NCBI RefSeq assembly: GCF_026914185.1 | Contig: NC_070558.1 | Coordinates: 4,154,001-4,218,000 of the forward strand | Length of the DNA: 64,000 bases | From: Puccinia triticina | Lineage: Eukaryota; Basidiomycota; Pucciniomycetes; Pucciniales; Pucciniaceae | Direction of reading: 5' to 3' | Shown: one piece after another, positions 1 to 8,621 of the stretch | Position numbering within the stretch: the stretch's first letter is position 1 | How the letters are laid out: each line of letters begins with the position of its first letter | Translations under genes and position numbers: made by a program | Notes under the pieces: model-generated | The model's input: only the letters and a program-made list of their open reading frames with translations | Database searches by the model: none | Told to the model about the DNA's origin: nothing

Positions 1-468
1 GGGCCGCTACGCTTCACTACGCTACAAGGCCACTTAGCGTTAGCGTAGCGGCAAAAAGCGCCCGCCCATTTTGAGTAGCGTTAGCGCGCTGTTAGCGCCG
101 CTACGCTGCGCTACGTTTCAGCGGCGCTAACAGCGCTCCAATCGTTTGTTAGTGTTAGCGCGCCGCTACAGTCACTACGCTACGCTACGCGGCGCTACAG
201 CGCTTTTAGCGGAAAAAAGGCCTTTTTTCAGCTAAAAGCACTGTGGCGCACCGTAGCGCGCGCTCTTTTGCGCCCTGCGTGTGTAGCGTTAGCGCAATTG
301 CGCGCATCTGCGCTAACGCTACGCTAACAGCTAAATTAGCTGCGCACCCTTTGCGCGTAGCGTTAGCGCAGAAAGGCGCAATTCCGCTAACGCTACGCTA
401 AAATTTAGCGGAATTCCGCTACGCTACGCCACGCTAACGCTACGGTTAGCGTGGCTGGCCCACCGTTG
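1..468. mobile_element. TAGCG-rich inverted-repeat element (right part, copy 1)
   Basis: The DNA is built almost wholly from the words TAGCG/CGCTA and GTTAGCG/CGCTAAC. It aligns along its whole length with 54153-54629, which has clear ends and a target duplication. The right end here reads GGCCCACCGTTG, matching the terminal CCCAGTGTTG of the second copy in form. The left end lies just outside the window. No coding potential is seen. It is a non-autonomous, MITE-like element of unknown superfamily, and it abuts an inverted E1 LTR at 471. Confidence 0.7.
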
Positions 469-470
469 GT

Positions 471-1227
471 TGTGGTGGACAATCTGGTACATGCGTAGGA
501 TCAGGCTTTTTGCCGCGCATGGCGCGCGCCGGAGGACGTCAGGAGTCAACACATCAAGGCCTCAAGCTCTCAAACTTCAAAGCTTTCTCAAGTTTCAATA
601 GCGCGGCGTGGCGCGCATCCTCAAGGCGTTTCAGGTTTCCTTTCCCTCCTCCTTTCTTTTCCTTTGTTTCTGTTCTCCTTGGTCAGTTTTCTTTTCTTCA
701 TGTTGTTTGCTTTCTATCTTTCACACTGCGCGCTTTGGATAAGTTTGGATGAGGAGGGTTGGTCTTGGTTTTGTTTTGTTCTGTCTCTTGTCTTGTGTCT
801 CTTGTCTTGTCTTGTTTGTAGCGCGCGTGTGCGCGCTAGGTTGTGATGAGCTGTCTGTTAGATGTCACAAGCTCCAGAGTTTGAGTTCAGTTCAAACTCC
901 AGCTTTGGAGCGGCATGGACCCACTCTGAACAGTATAATTTCAGTCAATCCATCAAAGTTCAAAGTCTATTGTTCCTGGGCCTTTCAGCCCGTATTCTGA
1001 GTATCACACGTCTTTAAAGTTCTTTACCCCACAAAACGCCGATCTCCTCCACCTCTCTGGCTTAGATCACAATTCCGCCGGCAGTATTCCCGGTTTCTCC
1101 CTTATCAACAAAACCGCCTACGCGCATCTCCAGCCGTTGTAAAATCAAAACCCCCCCCCCAACGCTACACAAAACACTGTGCTCACTCACGGCCAAGAAT
1201 CACCGGAGGGCATACGCAAGTTATTCA
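471..1227 (-). repeat. Truncated E1 LTR in inverted orientation
   Basis: This is a reverse-complement copy of the LTR at 1231-2030. It starts with the LTR terminus TGTGGTGGACAAT and stops at TTATTCA, lacking about the last 60 bp of the LTR. It lies head-to-head with the E1 3' LTR, separated only by AAA plus the non-shared LTR end, so the two form a long palindrome. A few mismatches separate the arms, so it is a diverged copy and not a simple folded duplicate. Confidence 0.85.
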
Positions 1228-1230
1228 AAA

Positions 1231-2030
1231 TGAGGAACTCTGGCCGGTGCTAGGCCGGCAGCAGTTCGGGGAGGGGAATGGAAAAGAAATGAATAACTTG
1301 TGTATGCCCTCCGGTGATTCTTGGCCGTGAGTGAGCACAGTGTTTCGTGTAGCGTTGGGGGGGGTTTTGATTTTACAACGGCTGGAGATGCGCGTAGGCG
1401 GTTTTGTTGATAAGGGAGAAACCGGGAATACTGCCGGCGGAATTGTGATCTAAGCCAGAGAGGTGGAGGAGATCGGCGTTTTGTGGGGTAAAGAACTTTA
1501 AAGACGTGTGATACTCAGAATACGGGCTGAAAGGCCCAGGAACAATAGACTTTGAACTTTGATGGATTGACTGAAATTATACGGTTCAGAGTGGGTCCAT
1601 GCCGCTCCAAAGCCGGAGTTCAAACTCAACTCAAACTCTGGAGCTTGTGACATCTAACAGACAGCTCATCACAACCTAGCGCGCACACGCGCGCTACAAA
1701 CAAGACAAGACAAGAGACAGAACAAAACAAAACCAAGACCAACCCTCCTCATCCAAACTTATCCAAAGAGCGCAGTGTGAAAGATAGAAAGCAAACAACA
1801 TGAAGAAAAGAAAACTGACCAAGGAGAACAGAAACAAAGGAAAAGAAAGGAGGAGGGAAAGAAAACCTGAAACGCCTTGAGGATGCGCGCCACGCCGCGC
1901 TCTTGAAACTTGAGAAAGCTTTGAAGTTTGAGAGCTTGAGGTCTTGATGTGTTGACTCCTGACGTCCTCCGGCGCGCGCCATGCGCGGCAAAAAGCCTGA
2001 TCCTACGCGTGTACCAGATTGTCCACCACA
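1231..2030 (-). repeat. E1 3' LTR
   Basis: 800-bp LTR, TG...CA bounded, nearly identical to 8622-9422. The adjoining internal sequence on the minus strand, GTGGGTGGA, is a short purine-rich tract in the place of a polypurine tract. ORFs called inside the LTR are not genes. Confidence 0.9.
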
Positions 2031-2098
2031 TCCACCCACGACTTGCAGTCTGTCCCTAGACTGCTCGTCCCATACCGTGCCTAAAGGAAATCCAAGCC

Positions 2099-2220
2099 CT
2101 GAGAGAGAAAGAGAAACAAACCAGGCGCTCCCGCGGTGCTCACGAACGTGGCAAGAAGTAGAGTTTTTGACAATCGCGGTAGTAACTACCCGGGAGGTGC
2201 ACACTTGGAGAGGAACTTAC
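2099..2220 (-). other. Intron A of E1 (spans pol stop codon)
   Basis: On the minus strand it starts GTAAGTTCCTC and ends in a long pyrimidine tract followed by CAG. The pol stop codon TAA (2217-2219) sits inside the donor, AA|GTAAGT. If spliced, pol would lose that stop and gain about 14 residues (AAG GCT TGG ATT ...) before a TAG. The first half is related in sequence to introns B, C and D of the same element. Splicing is inferred, not shown. Confidence 0.65.
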
Positions 2221-4145
2221 TTGTGGTCAGCAATGTCCTCCCGGGAAAAGAACCTCTTCCCTTGATCCGCGGCGAACCGACGCTTGAGCTCCGTGCCGTC
2301 AAGTTCCGCCAGGACATAAGAACCGCCATGAACCTGCTTCACAACCCGGTAGGGGCCGTTCCACCGATGAGCAAACAACTGTCCCCACTGAATTTTGAGT
2401 GACCGGTTATTCCAGAGGACCTGATCGCCCGGCTTGAGGGGCTCTTGAATCCGTGACGCCTTCTTTTCTTCCCAGTACCGCACGGATTCGCCTCTTGCAT
2501 CCACCATCCTTTTGTACGCGACACCGCGCGTCTCCTCGCTGCGTTCCAACTGAAGAGAGCGCGCCGCCAGCAGGTCCGCAGTGTCCTGGACTGAATCCCA
2601 GTCAACTCCTAGATAGGACTCCAGTTCCAAATCCAACGGCAGAACGGCCCGCTGGCCGAACACGAGCTCGTAGGGGGAATAGCCGGTAGTGCGCTTAGTC
2701 GAGATCCGATCGGCGAACAGAACCAGGGGCAGGAATTTGCGGCAATTCTTTCCGCTCTCGCCTGCCAATTTCACCAAAGCTGCCTTAAGGGGTCCATGGC
2801 CACGCTCCACCATCCCTTGTCCCTCGGGGTAGTAAGGAGTGGATACGCGGTGCTGGCCGGGCAGAGCGCGCAACATCGCAGCCAGCGCACCGCCAAATTC
2901 TGAGCCGCCGTCCGTCGAGTAAGCTTGAGCCAATCCATAGCGCATAGTCCAGTGTTCTTGCAAAAACGCGGCCACCGCTTCTGAGGTCAAATTATTAAGG
3001 ATCTTGGCTTCGACCCACCCGGAGAAATCATCACGCGCCACTATCAAATACTTAGCGCCGCCGGCTTTAAGATTTACGGCGTCCATAGATACGCGCCCGA
3101 AAACTGTCGCCTCCCCCGTAGGATAGCGCAACTCCTGCGGGCGTCTGAGGTCCTTTTTCTGGCACGCCTCACAGCTGCGACGCCACCTGACAACCGCCTC
3201 CTTTAACGACGGCCACCAAAAGCGCTCCGCTACCCGCCGATACGTCTCCGTAGAGCCCCTATGGCCCAGATCCTCGTGAAGCTTAGTCAGTATTTCCTGC
3301 TGCTTCGCCGGGACGGTCACTACGATACGAGGTAGGGGACTTCCCCTCTTCATTAGTCTTCCGGCTTGCAAGAAGAAATCCGACGACCGGCGCTTCAGCG
3401 CTCGAAAATCCTTCGCGCCCATCCCTTCCGGCTTGAGCAGAGTAGCTAGAAACAGCTCCATACAGCGCCAATAGCCTTCCTGATAGCCTGAATAAGCTTC
3501 CTCTGCGGCAACCGCGTAGGAGTGTCGTGCTATGATGTGAGGTGCTTCTTCGTCAAAATCCGAAGGGGGGTCCGACTCGTCGTCTCCTCGAGGGCGTCTT
3601 GAGAGGCCGTCGGGCATGGTGAAAGACTTCCCTGGCCGGTGGACAATATCAAAGGAAAACAGATGAATAAAAGCAACCCAACCCGTCATGGGCGCATTGG
3701 GAAGGCTGGGTGCATTGATCATCTCAATCAGAGAATGTGCGTCGACCTGAAGCTCAAAGTGCTGGCCCCAGAGTATGGTCTGCATCTTCTTGAGAATCCG
3801 CGCTACGCCGCACAGTTTGAGTTTGGGCTGAGAATAACGGGATTCCACGTCTGAGAACAGAAGAGACTTGTAAAGCGCTGGCCGGTCCAAACCCATCTGA
3901 TCCTCCTGCGTAAGGACCGCTCCAGCAGCATGGAAACTGGAATCTACCGCGAGCTTGATTCTGCCCGCCTCCGGGCCGTAGTCAATTTTCACTAGCACAA
4001 TGTCCTGACCGAAAATTGTCTTGAGTTTCTGAAACGCGGCCGTGCATTCGGCGGTCCAGATCCATTCGAAATCCTTCCGAGTTAAGCGTTGCAGCGGGAG
4101 ACAAATCTCGGACAGCGCGGGGATAAAAATGCGCACGTAAACCAC
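2217..4145 (-). CDS. E1 pol C-terminal part: RNase H and integrase
   Basis: A 642-codon open frame continues the polymerase after a frameshift. The first part has the RNase H core (AVDSSFHAAGAVL). Around residues 290-330 comes the integrase HHCC zinc domain (HEDLGHRG ... CEACQ). The integrase catalytic D, D and E follow in SMDAVN, STDGGSEF and GMVERGHG. The C-terminus matches the corresponding part of E2 (HRWNGPYRVV). No chromodomain is seen. The enzyme would degrade the RNA template and insert the cDNA. The frame is intact from here on, but it is separated from the reverse transcriptase by a deletion near 4150. The listed ATG is only the first methionine after the break. Confidence 0.9.
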   Translation of the reverse strand: MVYVRIFIPALSEICLPLQRLTRKDFEWIWTAECTAAFQKLKTIFGQDIVLVKIDYGPEAGRIKLAVDSSFHAAGAVLTQEDQMGLDRPALYKSLLFSDVESRYSQPKLKLCGVARILKKMQTILWGQHFELQVDAHSLIEMINAPSLPNAPMTGWVAFIHLFSFDIVHRPGKSFTMPDGLSRRPRGDDESDPPSDFDEEAPHIIARHSYAVAAEEAYSGYQEGYWRCMELFLATLLKPEGMGAKDFRALKRRSSDFFLQAGRLMKRGSPLPRIVVTVPAKQQEILTKLHEDLGHRGSTETYRRVAERFWWPSLKEAVVRWRRSCEACQKKDLRRPQELRYPTGEATVFGRVSMDAVNLKAGGAKYLIVARDDFSGWVEAKILNNLTSEAVAAFLQEHWTMRYGLAQAYSTDGGSEFGGALAAMLRALPGQHRVSTPYYPEGQGMVERGHGPLKAALVKLAGESGKNCRKFLPLVLFADRISTKRTTGYSPYELVFGQRAVLPLDLELESYLGVDWDSVQDTADLLAARSLQLERSEETRGVAYKRMVDARGESVRYWEEKKASRIQEPLKPGDQVLWNNRSLKIQWGQLFAHRWNGPYRVVKQVHGGSYVLAELDGTELKRRFAADQGKRFFSREDIADHK

Positions 4146-5547
4146 GTACCTCCGTAGGATTAACCGGAGTTGGCCATGAAAGAATCTTATTCACTTTAGA
4201 TTCCGACATCTTCCGGCCTTCTTTGCATACTACATGCCCGACTATTTCAAGGGCGGGAACACACGCAGCTAGCTTTGAAGCCGCGACCGTCAGTCCGGAC
4301 TCCTTTATTCGGAAGAGAATCCGCTCAAGTGTTGTTGCATACTCCCATATAAAGTGACGAATCCCGGAATGCCATGGAACCGTCTTGTTGTCATAATCAG
4401 AAGCTGGGCCCTTGATGCCTCCGTCGTCTATGAAGATGCCGGCGTATTCGGGAATTTCCTCTTGTAGGATCCACGTCATTTGCGCCTGGTACACGGCGAC
4501 TGAATTAGTGGCGCCTTGAGGCAGACGCGTGAGTTGAAAACGCCCTAAGGGAGTATCAAATGTAGTGAGAGGGCGAGATATGGGATCCAAGGCGCGCTCG
4601 TCGTAGCCACCCATTATGTCGCCTAACCCGTAGCAAGCTTGACCCGCGAAAGATTCCACGAACTCTTCAGTGGCCGGCGGCACTCCAGCATCCTTAACCG
4701 TTACTTTTTTCAAAGGCTGAAGGTCGTGGACGACTCGCAGCTTGCCGTTACTTTTGAGGACGCAGAAAACTGGGGACGAGTAGGTCGAGGTGGATTGTTC
4801 ATACAAGCCCGTCCTCACACGCTCCCGAATCAGTCGAATAAACTTGTCCAGTTTAGCCGTGGGGATAGGGATCCTCTTCTTCTGCCAAGGCTCATGGTCT
4901 ACCACTGGGATGATGTAGGGCATCCCGTACGAATCTTTTAGCAATCCTTGCTCCTCTTCGGTGAATGCAATGGCAAGGTTGCGCTCGGACAAGACATTTT
5001 TGATCAGGTTTAATTCGTCGGGACGAAGCCAACTCGGTGGACCGAAATTCACGACCTTCAGCCTCTCCTCCGTTACCCGTCCCTTAGGAACAAATGGACC
5101 CGCGAAACTGCGCGGAAGACTGCGGTAAGGGTCCCTAGAGAGCAAAGGGCGGCGGAGCGGAGGGTTTAGTCCTTGCGGCATAGGAGAATTTACCGGCTTG
5201 ATCTTCTTGGATACCGGCTTGTATTTTGCTGCGAAAGCAAGACAACCGCCTTTGCTCCATGCGTTGACCAGAGCTTTCTGAGTACCAATCTTGAGCCCAG
5301 CTTCCAGCATTGTCCACGTCCTATGTTCGGCGGAATCCTCGAAAGCCGCCTTTTCTGCAAAGGTGAAAGAAGCGGGCAACGCTTTGCTCACAATTGTGGC
5401 ACGAGGTAGGGTTTTCGACAAAGACGCGGCATCTTGCCCGGAGGTGCACAACTGGGAGGAACTTACTTTTAATCCTCCCAACCCCTCCGTCACACCAAAA
5501 TACACAAATCCTCCCTCCACCGCCATCCAATATTCCGCTAGTTTCAC
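3982..5547 (-). pseudogene. E1 pol N-terminal part: reverse transcriptase
   Basis: The region coding for the Ty3/Gypsy reverse transcriptase has LRVVHDLQPLKKVTVKDAG, TTFDTPLGRFQLTRLPQGAT and the active site FIDDGG (FIDD instead of the common YxDD, shared with E2). The first ~60 codons include intron B (5355-5466), so the listed start lies in an upstream exon-like segment. Compared with E2, about 17 nt are missing after TEVRG near 4150. E2 reads GFLGIITYVRIF where E1 jumps from RG to YVRIF one frame away. The last ~55 codons of this frame are therefore meaningless. It is an inactivated reverse transcriptase. Confidence 0.85.
5355..5466 (-). other. Intron B of E1
   Basis: Minus strand: donor TTAAAA|GTAAGTTCC, then the shared block TCCCAGTTGTGCACC, then GTGAGC. 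It ends with the strong acceptor CTTTCACCTTTGCAG. Length 112 bp. It lies between the protease and reverse transcriptase coding regions. An 8-bp stem (GGGAGGA/TCCTCCC) brackets the donor. Confidence 0.7.
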
Positions 5548-5745
5548 CTCATTGCGGAGGATCTTTAGTTTTACCTCGTTGCGGAGGCTCTGGAGTTTAG
5601 GCTCATCGCGGAGCTGAACTAGATTAATCTCATTGCGGAGGACGTCATAGGCGTATCTAGTTTATCCTCATTACGGAGACGAGCAGGAATCAAAAATGAC
5701 GCTAGTTTTCCCTCATTGCGGAGGCGCAACTGATAGGCTGAACGG
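5530..5745 (-). repeat. Degenerate tandem repeat, CCTCCGCAATGAGG motif
   Basis: About six imperfect copies of CTCCGCAATGAGG..AAACTAG (minus strand) occur at irregular 25-40 bp spacing, between introns B and C of E1. In one frame they read as LRNEGKL-like peptides but stops intervene. The function is unknown. Confidence 0.7.
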
Positions 5746-6217
5746 TCCTCTGGAGGGAAAAGACGAGACAATTCAACGGTAGGGCTCACATATGTGGCAT
5801 GTAATGTTTTCGACGGTGCAGTAGAGCCCTTGGGGGTGCATAATTGGGAGGAACTTACTTTTAGTTCTCCCAACCTTTGCGCCAAACCTTTTCCCTCCTT
5901 TCTGCCCGCTATTCCCGAATCATCCATCGCAAAGGAGGCCCTTGGGCCCTGAACCGCATCCAAATCTTGAGATAACGTGAGAGATAAGTGAGGAGACTGA
6001 GAGGAAACCGTCGAAGAAACTGAGGGGCCAAAAGAAATGATGTTTTTTATGCTTTGAGGATTTTCTGATTGTTTTTTGACGTTTTCTGACTGTTTTTTCT
6101 GATGAGACTGAGAAGATAAAGAGAAATAGCGCCCTTGAGTTCCTGAATGTGCAGTTGATTCAGCGGACAGAGTTCGGAACTCTAGATTAGATCTGCCGCC
6201 TCCCGAATCAACTGCGC
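5548..6217 (-). other. E1 gag-pol spacer with duplicated exon-intron unit
   Basis: This 670-bp stretch between the gag-protease stop and the reverse transcriptase has no conserved protein. It holds intron C, the CTCCGCAATGAGG repeats and a short open frame (5963 down to 5619). The segment ending in intron C resembles the segment ending in intron B: both have ...GGTTGGGAG.A.TAAAA before the donor. A tandem duplication of about 390 bp is likely. Confidence 0.6.
5750..5858 (-). other. Intron C of E1
   Basis: Minus strand: donor CTAAAA|GTAAGTTCC, then CTCCCAATTATGCACC, then GTGAGC. The acceptor is GTCTTTTCCCTCCAG. Length 109 bp. It is the closest relative of intron B. A hairpin TTGGGAG...CTCCCAA brackets the donor. 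Confidence 0.65.
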
Positions 6218-8335
6218 CTACAAAAAATGACGGCCCTCCAAAGGGTCGTCGCGAGCCTTCCCTTTGTGAGAAAGAACCGCTTTACGTCCATGTCCCGGAA
6301 ACTCGCGCTCCCAGCGCCCAGAATCAACTGAGCATAAAGAGACCTCAATCTTGCGGCCAGTCGAATCCGGTAGAAGGATCCTCTCGCCGACTTGATTGTC
6401 AAAATTGAGAGAAGCATTGAAGTCCATAAGAAAAGGCCGACCAAAAATGAGCGGCCCGTCCATGCGCGTGATCCAGAAGTGACACGAGCCGACGATTGTC
6501 TTCCCCACTCGGATTGGAACATCCTCCGCAACCCCTACGAGTTCACACGCCTGGTTTCCAATCCCGTAAACCGCGGAGCTAAAATTCACGCGCGGGCTGA
6601 TATTAAACTTATTAGCCATGGAATCAGAGATTAGGTTCAACTGAGAACCAGAGTCGATTAGCGGAAGGGCGTTACTCTCCTTGTCGCCAACCAAGCATGG
6701 CATGTAACCCAATGGGCAAGAGTAAAGCCTCATTCCATCAATCCGCCCTTCTCCTTCCGAATCTTCCGCCAAGGTCCCGGAAGCCACCTTCATCTCCTCT
6801 GCACCAACCTCGACGCGCCGCCGGGAAACCCACTTCTTCATTCCTTCCGCAACCGAAGGGGCCACTGCCAAAAGCTCCGAAACCGTGACGTTCGGCACCG
6901 AGACGTCAAACATCTTTTTAAGTATCACGTCCGCCGCGTTGGGGTGGTCCTTGGAGATGCCACGCTCGAAGCGCACCTTGGGGGACGATGGGGTCGCCTT
7001 AGGCGTCACCGGCGCGGCTGGGGTGTCTTGCAGGGAAGGAGCCGTAGGAACCCGCTCAAACAAATCGGGTTCAGCGTCCATCTCGTCCGTGTCCGACCCC
7101 GCCTTCGGGGCTGGAGCCTTGTGCATCGGTCGCCGCGCCACGGAGGGGGGAACAACAGGGGCTTTGAAGGGCTTAGAGGCCTCGTGCTTCTTCTTTGCGG
7201 GATCCGACTGATACGTTCCCGAGAACGACTGAGAGGAAATTGAGGGTGGTTGCCAGGGGTCTAAGGAACCGCACGCCGCTCGAAACTCTTGCTCCGGAAC
7301 ACTAGCTGACGCCGCCTTAGGGTTATAAGAGGAAACTACATGCCGAATAGGCCTCGAGTTGTCGACCGGGATGAGCGCACCATTTGGAAGGAAAAAGCTT
7401 CCTCCGCGTTGCTCGACCAACTTAGCTTCCTTGTCCTTCTGCAAATCCGCGCATCGACCGAGCCCATGACCCTCCCTATGGCAGTAATAGCACACCATAG
7501 GCCCTCGAGGAGTCGACGGTCGCACCTGTGCCGCAAATTTCTGCTCCAAGCGTTGCTCAAATGACTGAAGCATGCGTTCGATGTTGTCCATAGTAGCTGG
7601 AGATCTAGCTTGCGAAGGCGCCTCCTTCGGACGACGGTCGGACTCGATCTTCTGCATGACCTCGTTAGACTGCTTGAAAAGCCCTGCGGGAACCGGAACT
7701 TCAGCGCGAGAATCTTTGAATGTGAGAGCCGTCTGGTTCCTCATAACTTCCTCCACAGCCTTCTTCATAATCTCAAACGTAGGTAGTTTGAACCGGTTAT
7801 CTTGAGTAGTTATCATGGTCTTGTCCTTAATAAGTTGATCCCGAATGCGCTCCTGTAGACCTAGCGAGAATGACTGATAATAGAGTCTCTTAATTTCCTC
7901 CACAGAATCGATGTGGTCCTTGCGCAAAAGATACAACTGGATAGGTTGCCAAGACTTGCGGAAGTCCTGAAAGTCCACTACCGACTGCACTCCTCCTTTA
8001 TCCTTCCACGTCTGAACCAGCTCCTCCAGATGCCGAGTGGTAAAGCGAGCTGTATCTATTTTTCCCCAGTGGGAGAGCATTGCCGCTCTCAAGAGAGTCC
8101 AATTCGGGGGTTCAAAACCATCCAAAGTCTCGACCACGTCCTTAACTTCAGCCGTGCGAATGAAAAACCGCACCTGCTGAGCCATGTCGGCCTCGGAAGC
8201 GCCATCAAGTCTCGCAGCCAACTGGTAATCGGCCAGGAATCTCTCCACATTAGAGCCATCGAAGCCTAGGGACTTATCTTGAGGCTTAATCTTAACCATC
8301 CGAACACCAGATGCACCTGCCACCGGTTCTGCCAT
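6218..8335 (-). CDS. E1 Gag-protease polyprotein
   Basis: A 705-codon intact frame. The N-terminal ~230 residues are the helical Gag capsid region. A CCHC zinc knuckle CYYCHREGHGLGRC lies near residues 282-295. A Pro/Ser/Ala-rich linker follows, then a retropepsin domain with LPLIDSGSQLNLI near residue 560 and the flap-side motif GPLIFGRPF. Gag packages the RNA and the protease matures the particle. The start ATG is 25 nt downstream of the intron D acceptor. The zinc knuckle and protease align with E2 33335-34500, so E1 and E2 belong to related families. No frameshift is seen. Confidence 0.92.
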   Translation of the reverse strand: MAEPVAGASGVRMVKIKPQDKSLGFDGSNVERFLADYQLAARLDGASEADMAQQVRFFIRTAEVKDVVETLDGFEPPNWTLLRAAMLSHWGKIDTARFTTRHLEELVQTWKDKGGVQSVVDFQDFRKSWQPIQLYLLRKDHIDSVEEIKRLYYQSFSLGLQERIRDQLIKDKTMITTQDNRFKLPTFEIMKKAVEEVMRNQTALTFKDSRAEVPVPAGLFKQSNEVMQKIESDRRPKEAPSQARSPATMDNIERMLQSFEQRLEQKFAAQVRPSTPRGPMVCYYCHREGHGLGRCADLQKDKEAKLVEQRGGSFFLPNGALIPVDNSRPIRHVVSSYNPKAASASVPEQEFRAACGSLDPWQPPSISSQSFSGTYQSDPAKKKHEASKPFKAPVVPPSVARRPMHKAPAPKAGSDTDEMDAEPDLFERVPTAPSLQDTPAAPVTPKATPSSPKVRFERGISKDHPNAADVILKKMFDVSVPNVTVSELLAVAPSVAEGMKKWVSRRRVEVGAEEMKVASGTLAEDSEGEGRIDGMRLYSCPLGYMPCLVGDKESNALPLIDSGSQLNLISDSMANKFNISPRVNFSSAVYGIGNQACELVGVAEDVPIRVGKTIVGSCHFWITRMDGPLIFGRPFLMDFNASLNFDNQVGERILLPDSTGRKIEVSLCSVDSGRWEREFPGHGRKAVLSHKGKARDDPLEGRHFL

Positions 8336-8360
8336 CGCGCTAGCCGCCTTGATTGATAAT

Positions 8361-8468
8361 CTGAAAAAGGAAGCAAGGCGAAATCGGGAGGCTCACAAAG
8401 TGGCAATGTAATTCTTGACAAACTTGTAGCGGAAAAACCCTCGGAGGTGCACAACTGGGAGGAATTAC
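8361..8468 (-). other. Intron D of E1 (5' leader)
   Basis: Minus strand: donor TAGAA|GTAATTCCTCCCAG, the shared GTTGTGCACCTCCG block and GTGAGC. The acceptor is TTGCTTCCTTTTTCAG. Length 108 bp. It lies in the gag leader, so splicing would leave the gag frame unchanged. Confidence 0.65.
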
Positions 8469-8568
8469 TTCTAGTCTCCTGTGCCTCCGCCGCTGAACCC
8501 TAAAATAAAGAAACAAAACTAAAAAAAATGAAACAAGACCGCCAAGCGTCTCGAATCTGTCGAATCCA

Positions 8569-8619
8569 GCGAGACTGTAAATCTTGAGGTCTCTGGTTTG
8601 ATCCCGGCTCGGGGGACCA
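8569..8619 (+). other. Primer-binding site with attached tRNA-Tyr(GTA) 3' half
   Basis: Read on the plus strand, the DNA is a tRNA 3' half: anticodon stem-loop GAGACTGTAAATCTT (anticodon GTA at 8577-8579), variable loop, T-loop GGTTTGATCC, acceptor strand and CCA at 8617-8619. The encoded CCA and the absence of the intron that nuclear tRNA-Tyr genes carry after the anticodon point to a mature tRNA as source. The complement of the last 18 nt is the E1 primer-binding site, 2 nt from the 5' LTR. The homology runs about 30 nt further than a normal site. Confidence 0.75.
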
Positions 8620-8621
8620 AA

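Noticed and set aside
1..468. Telomeric or centromeric satellite
   Set aside because: The same sequence occurs at 54153 as a bounded insertion with TIRs and TSD, so it is a transposable element.
1749..2204. 151-codon ORF on the minus strand, repeated at 9141-9542 and in part at 510-752
   Set aside because: It lies within the E1 LTR copies and their flank; no domain, and the frame follows the LTR sequence only.
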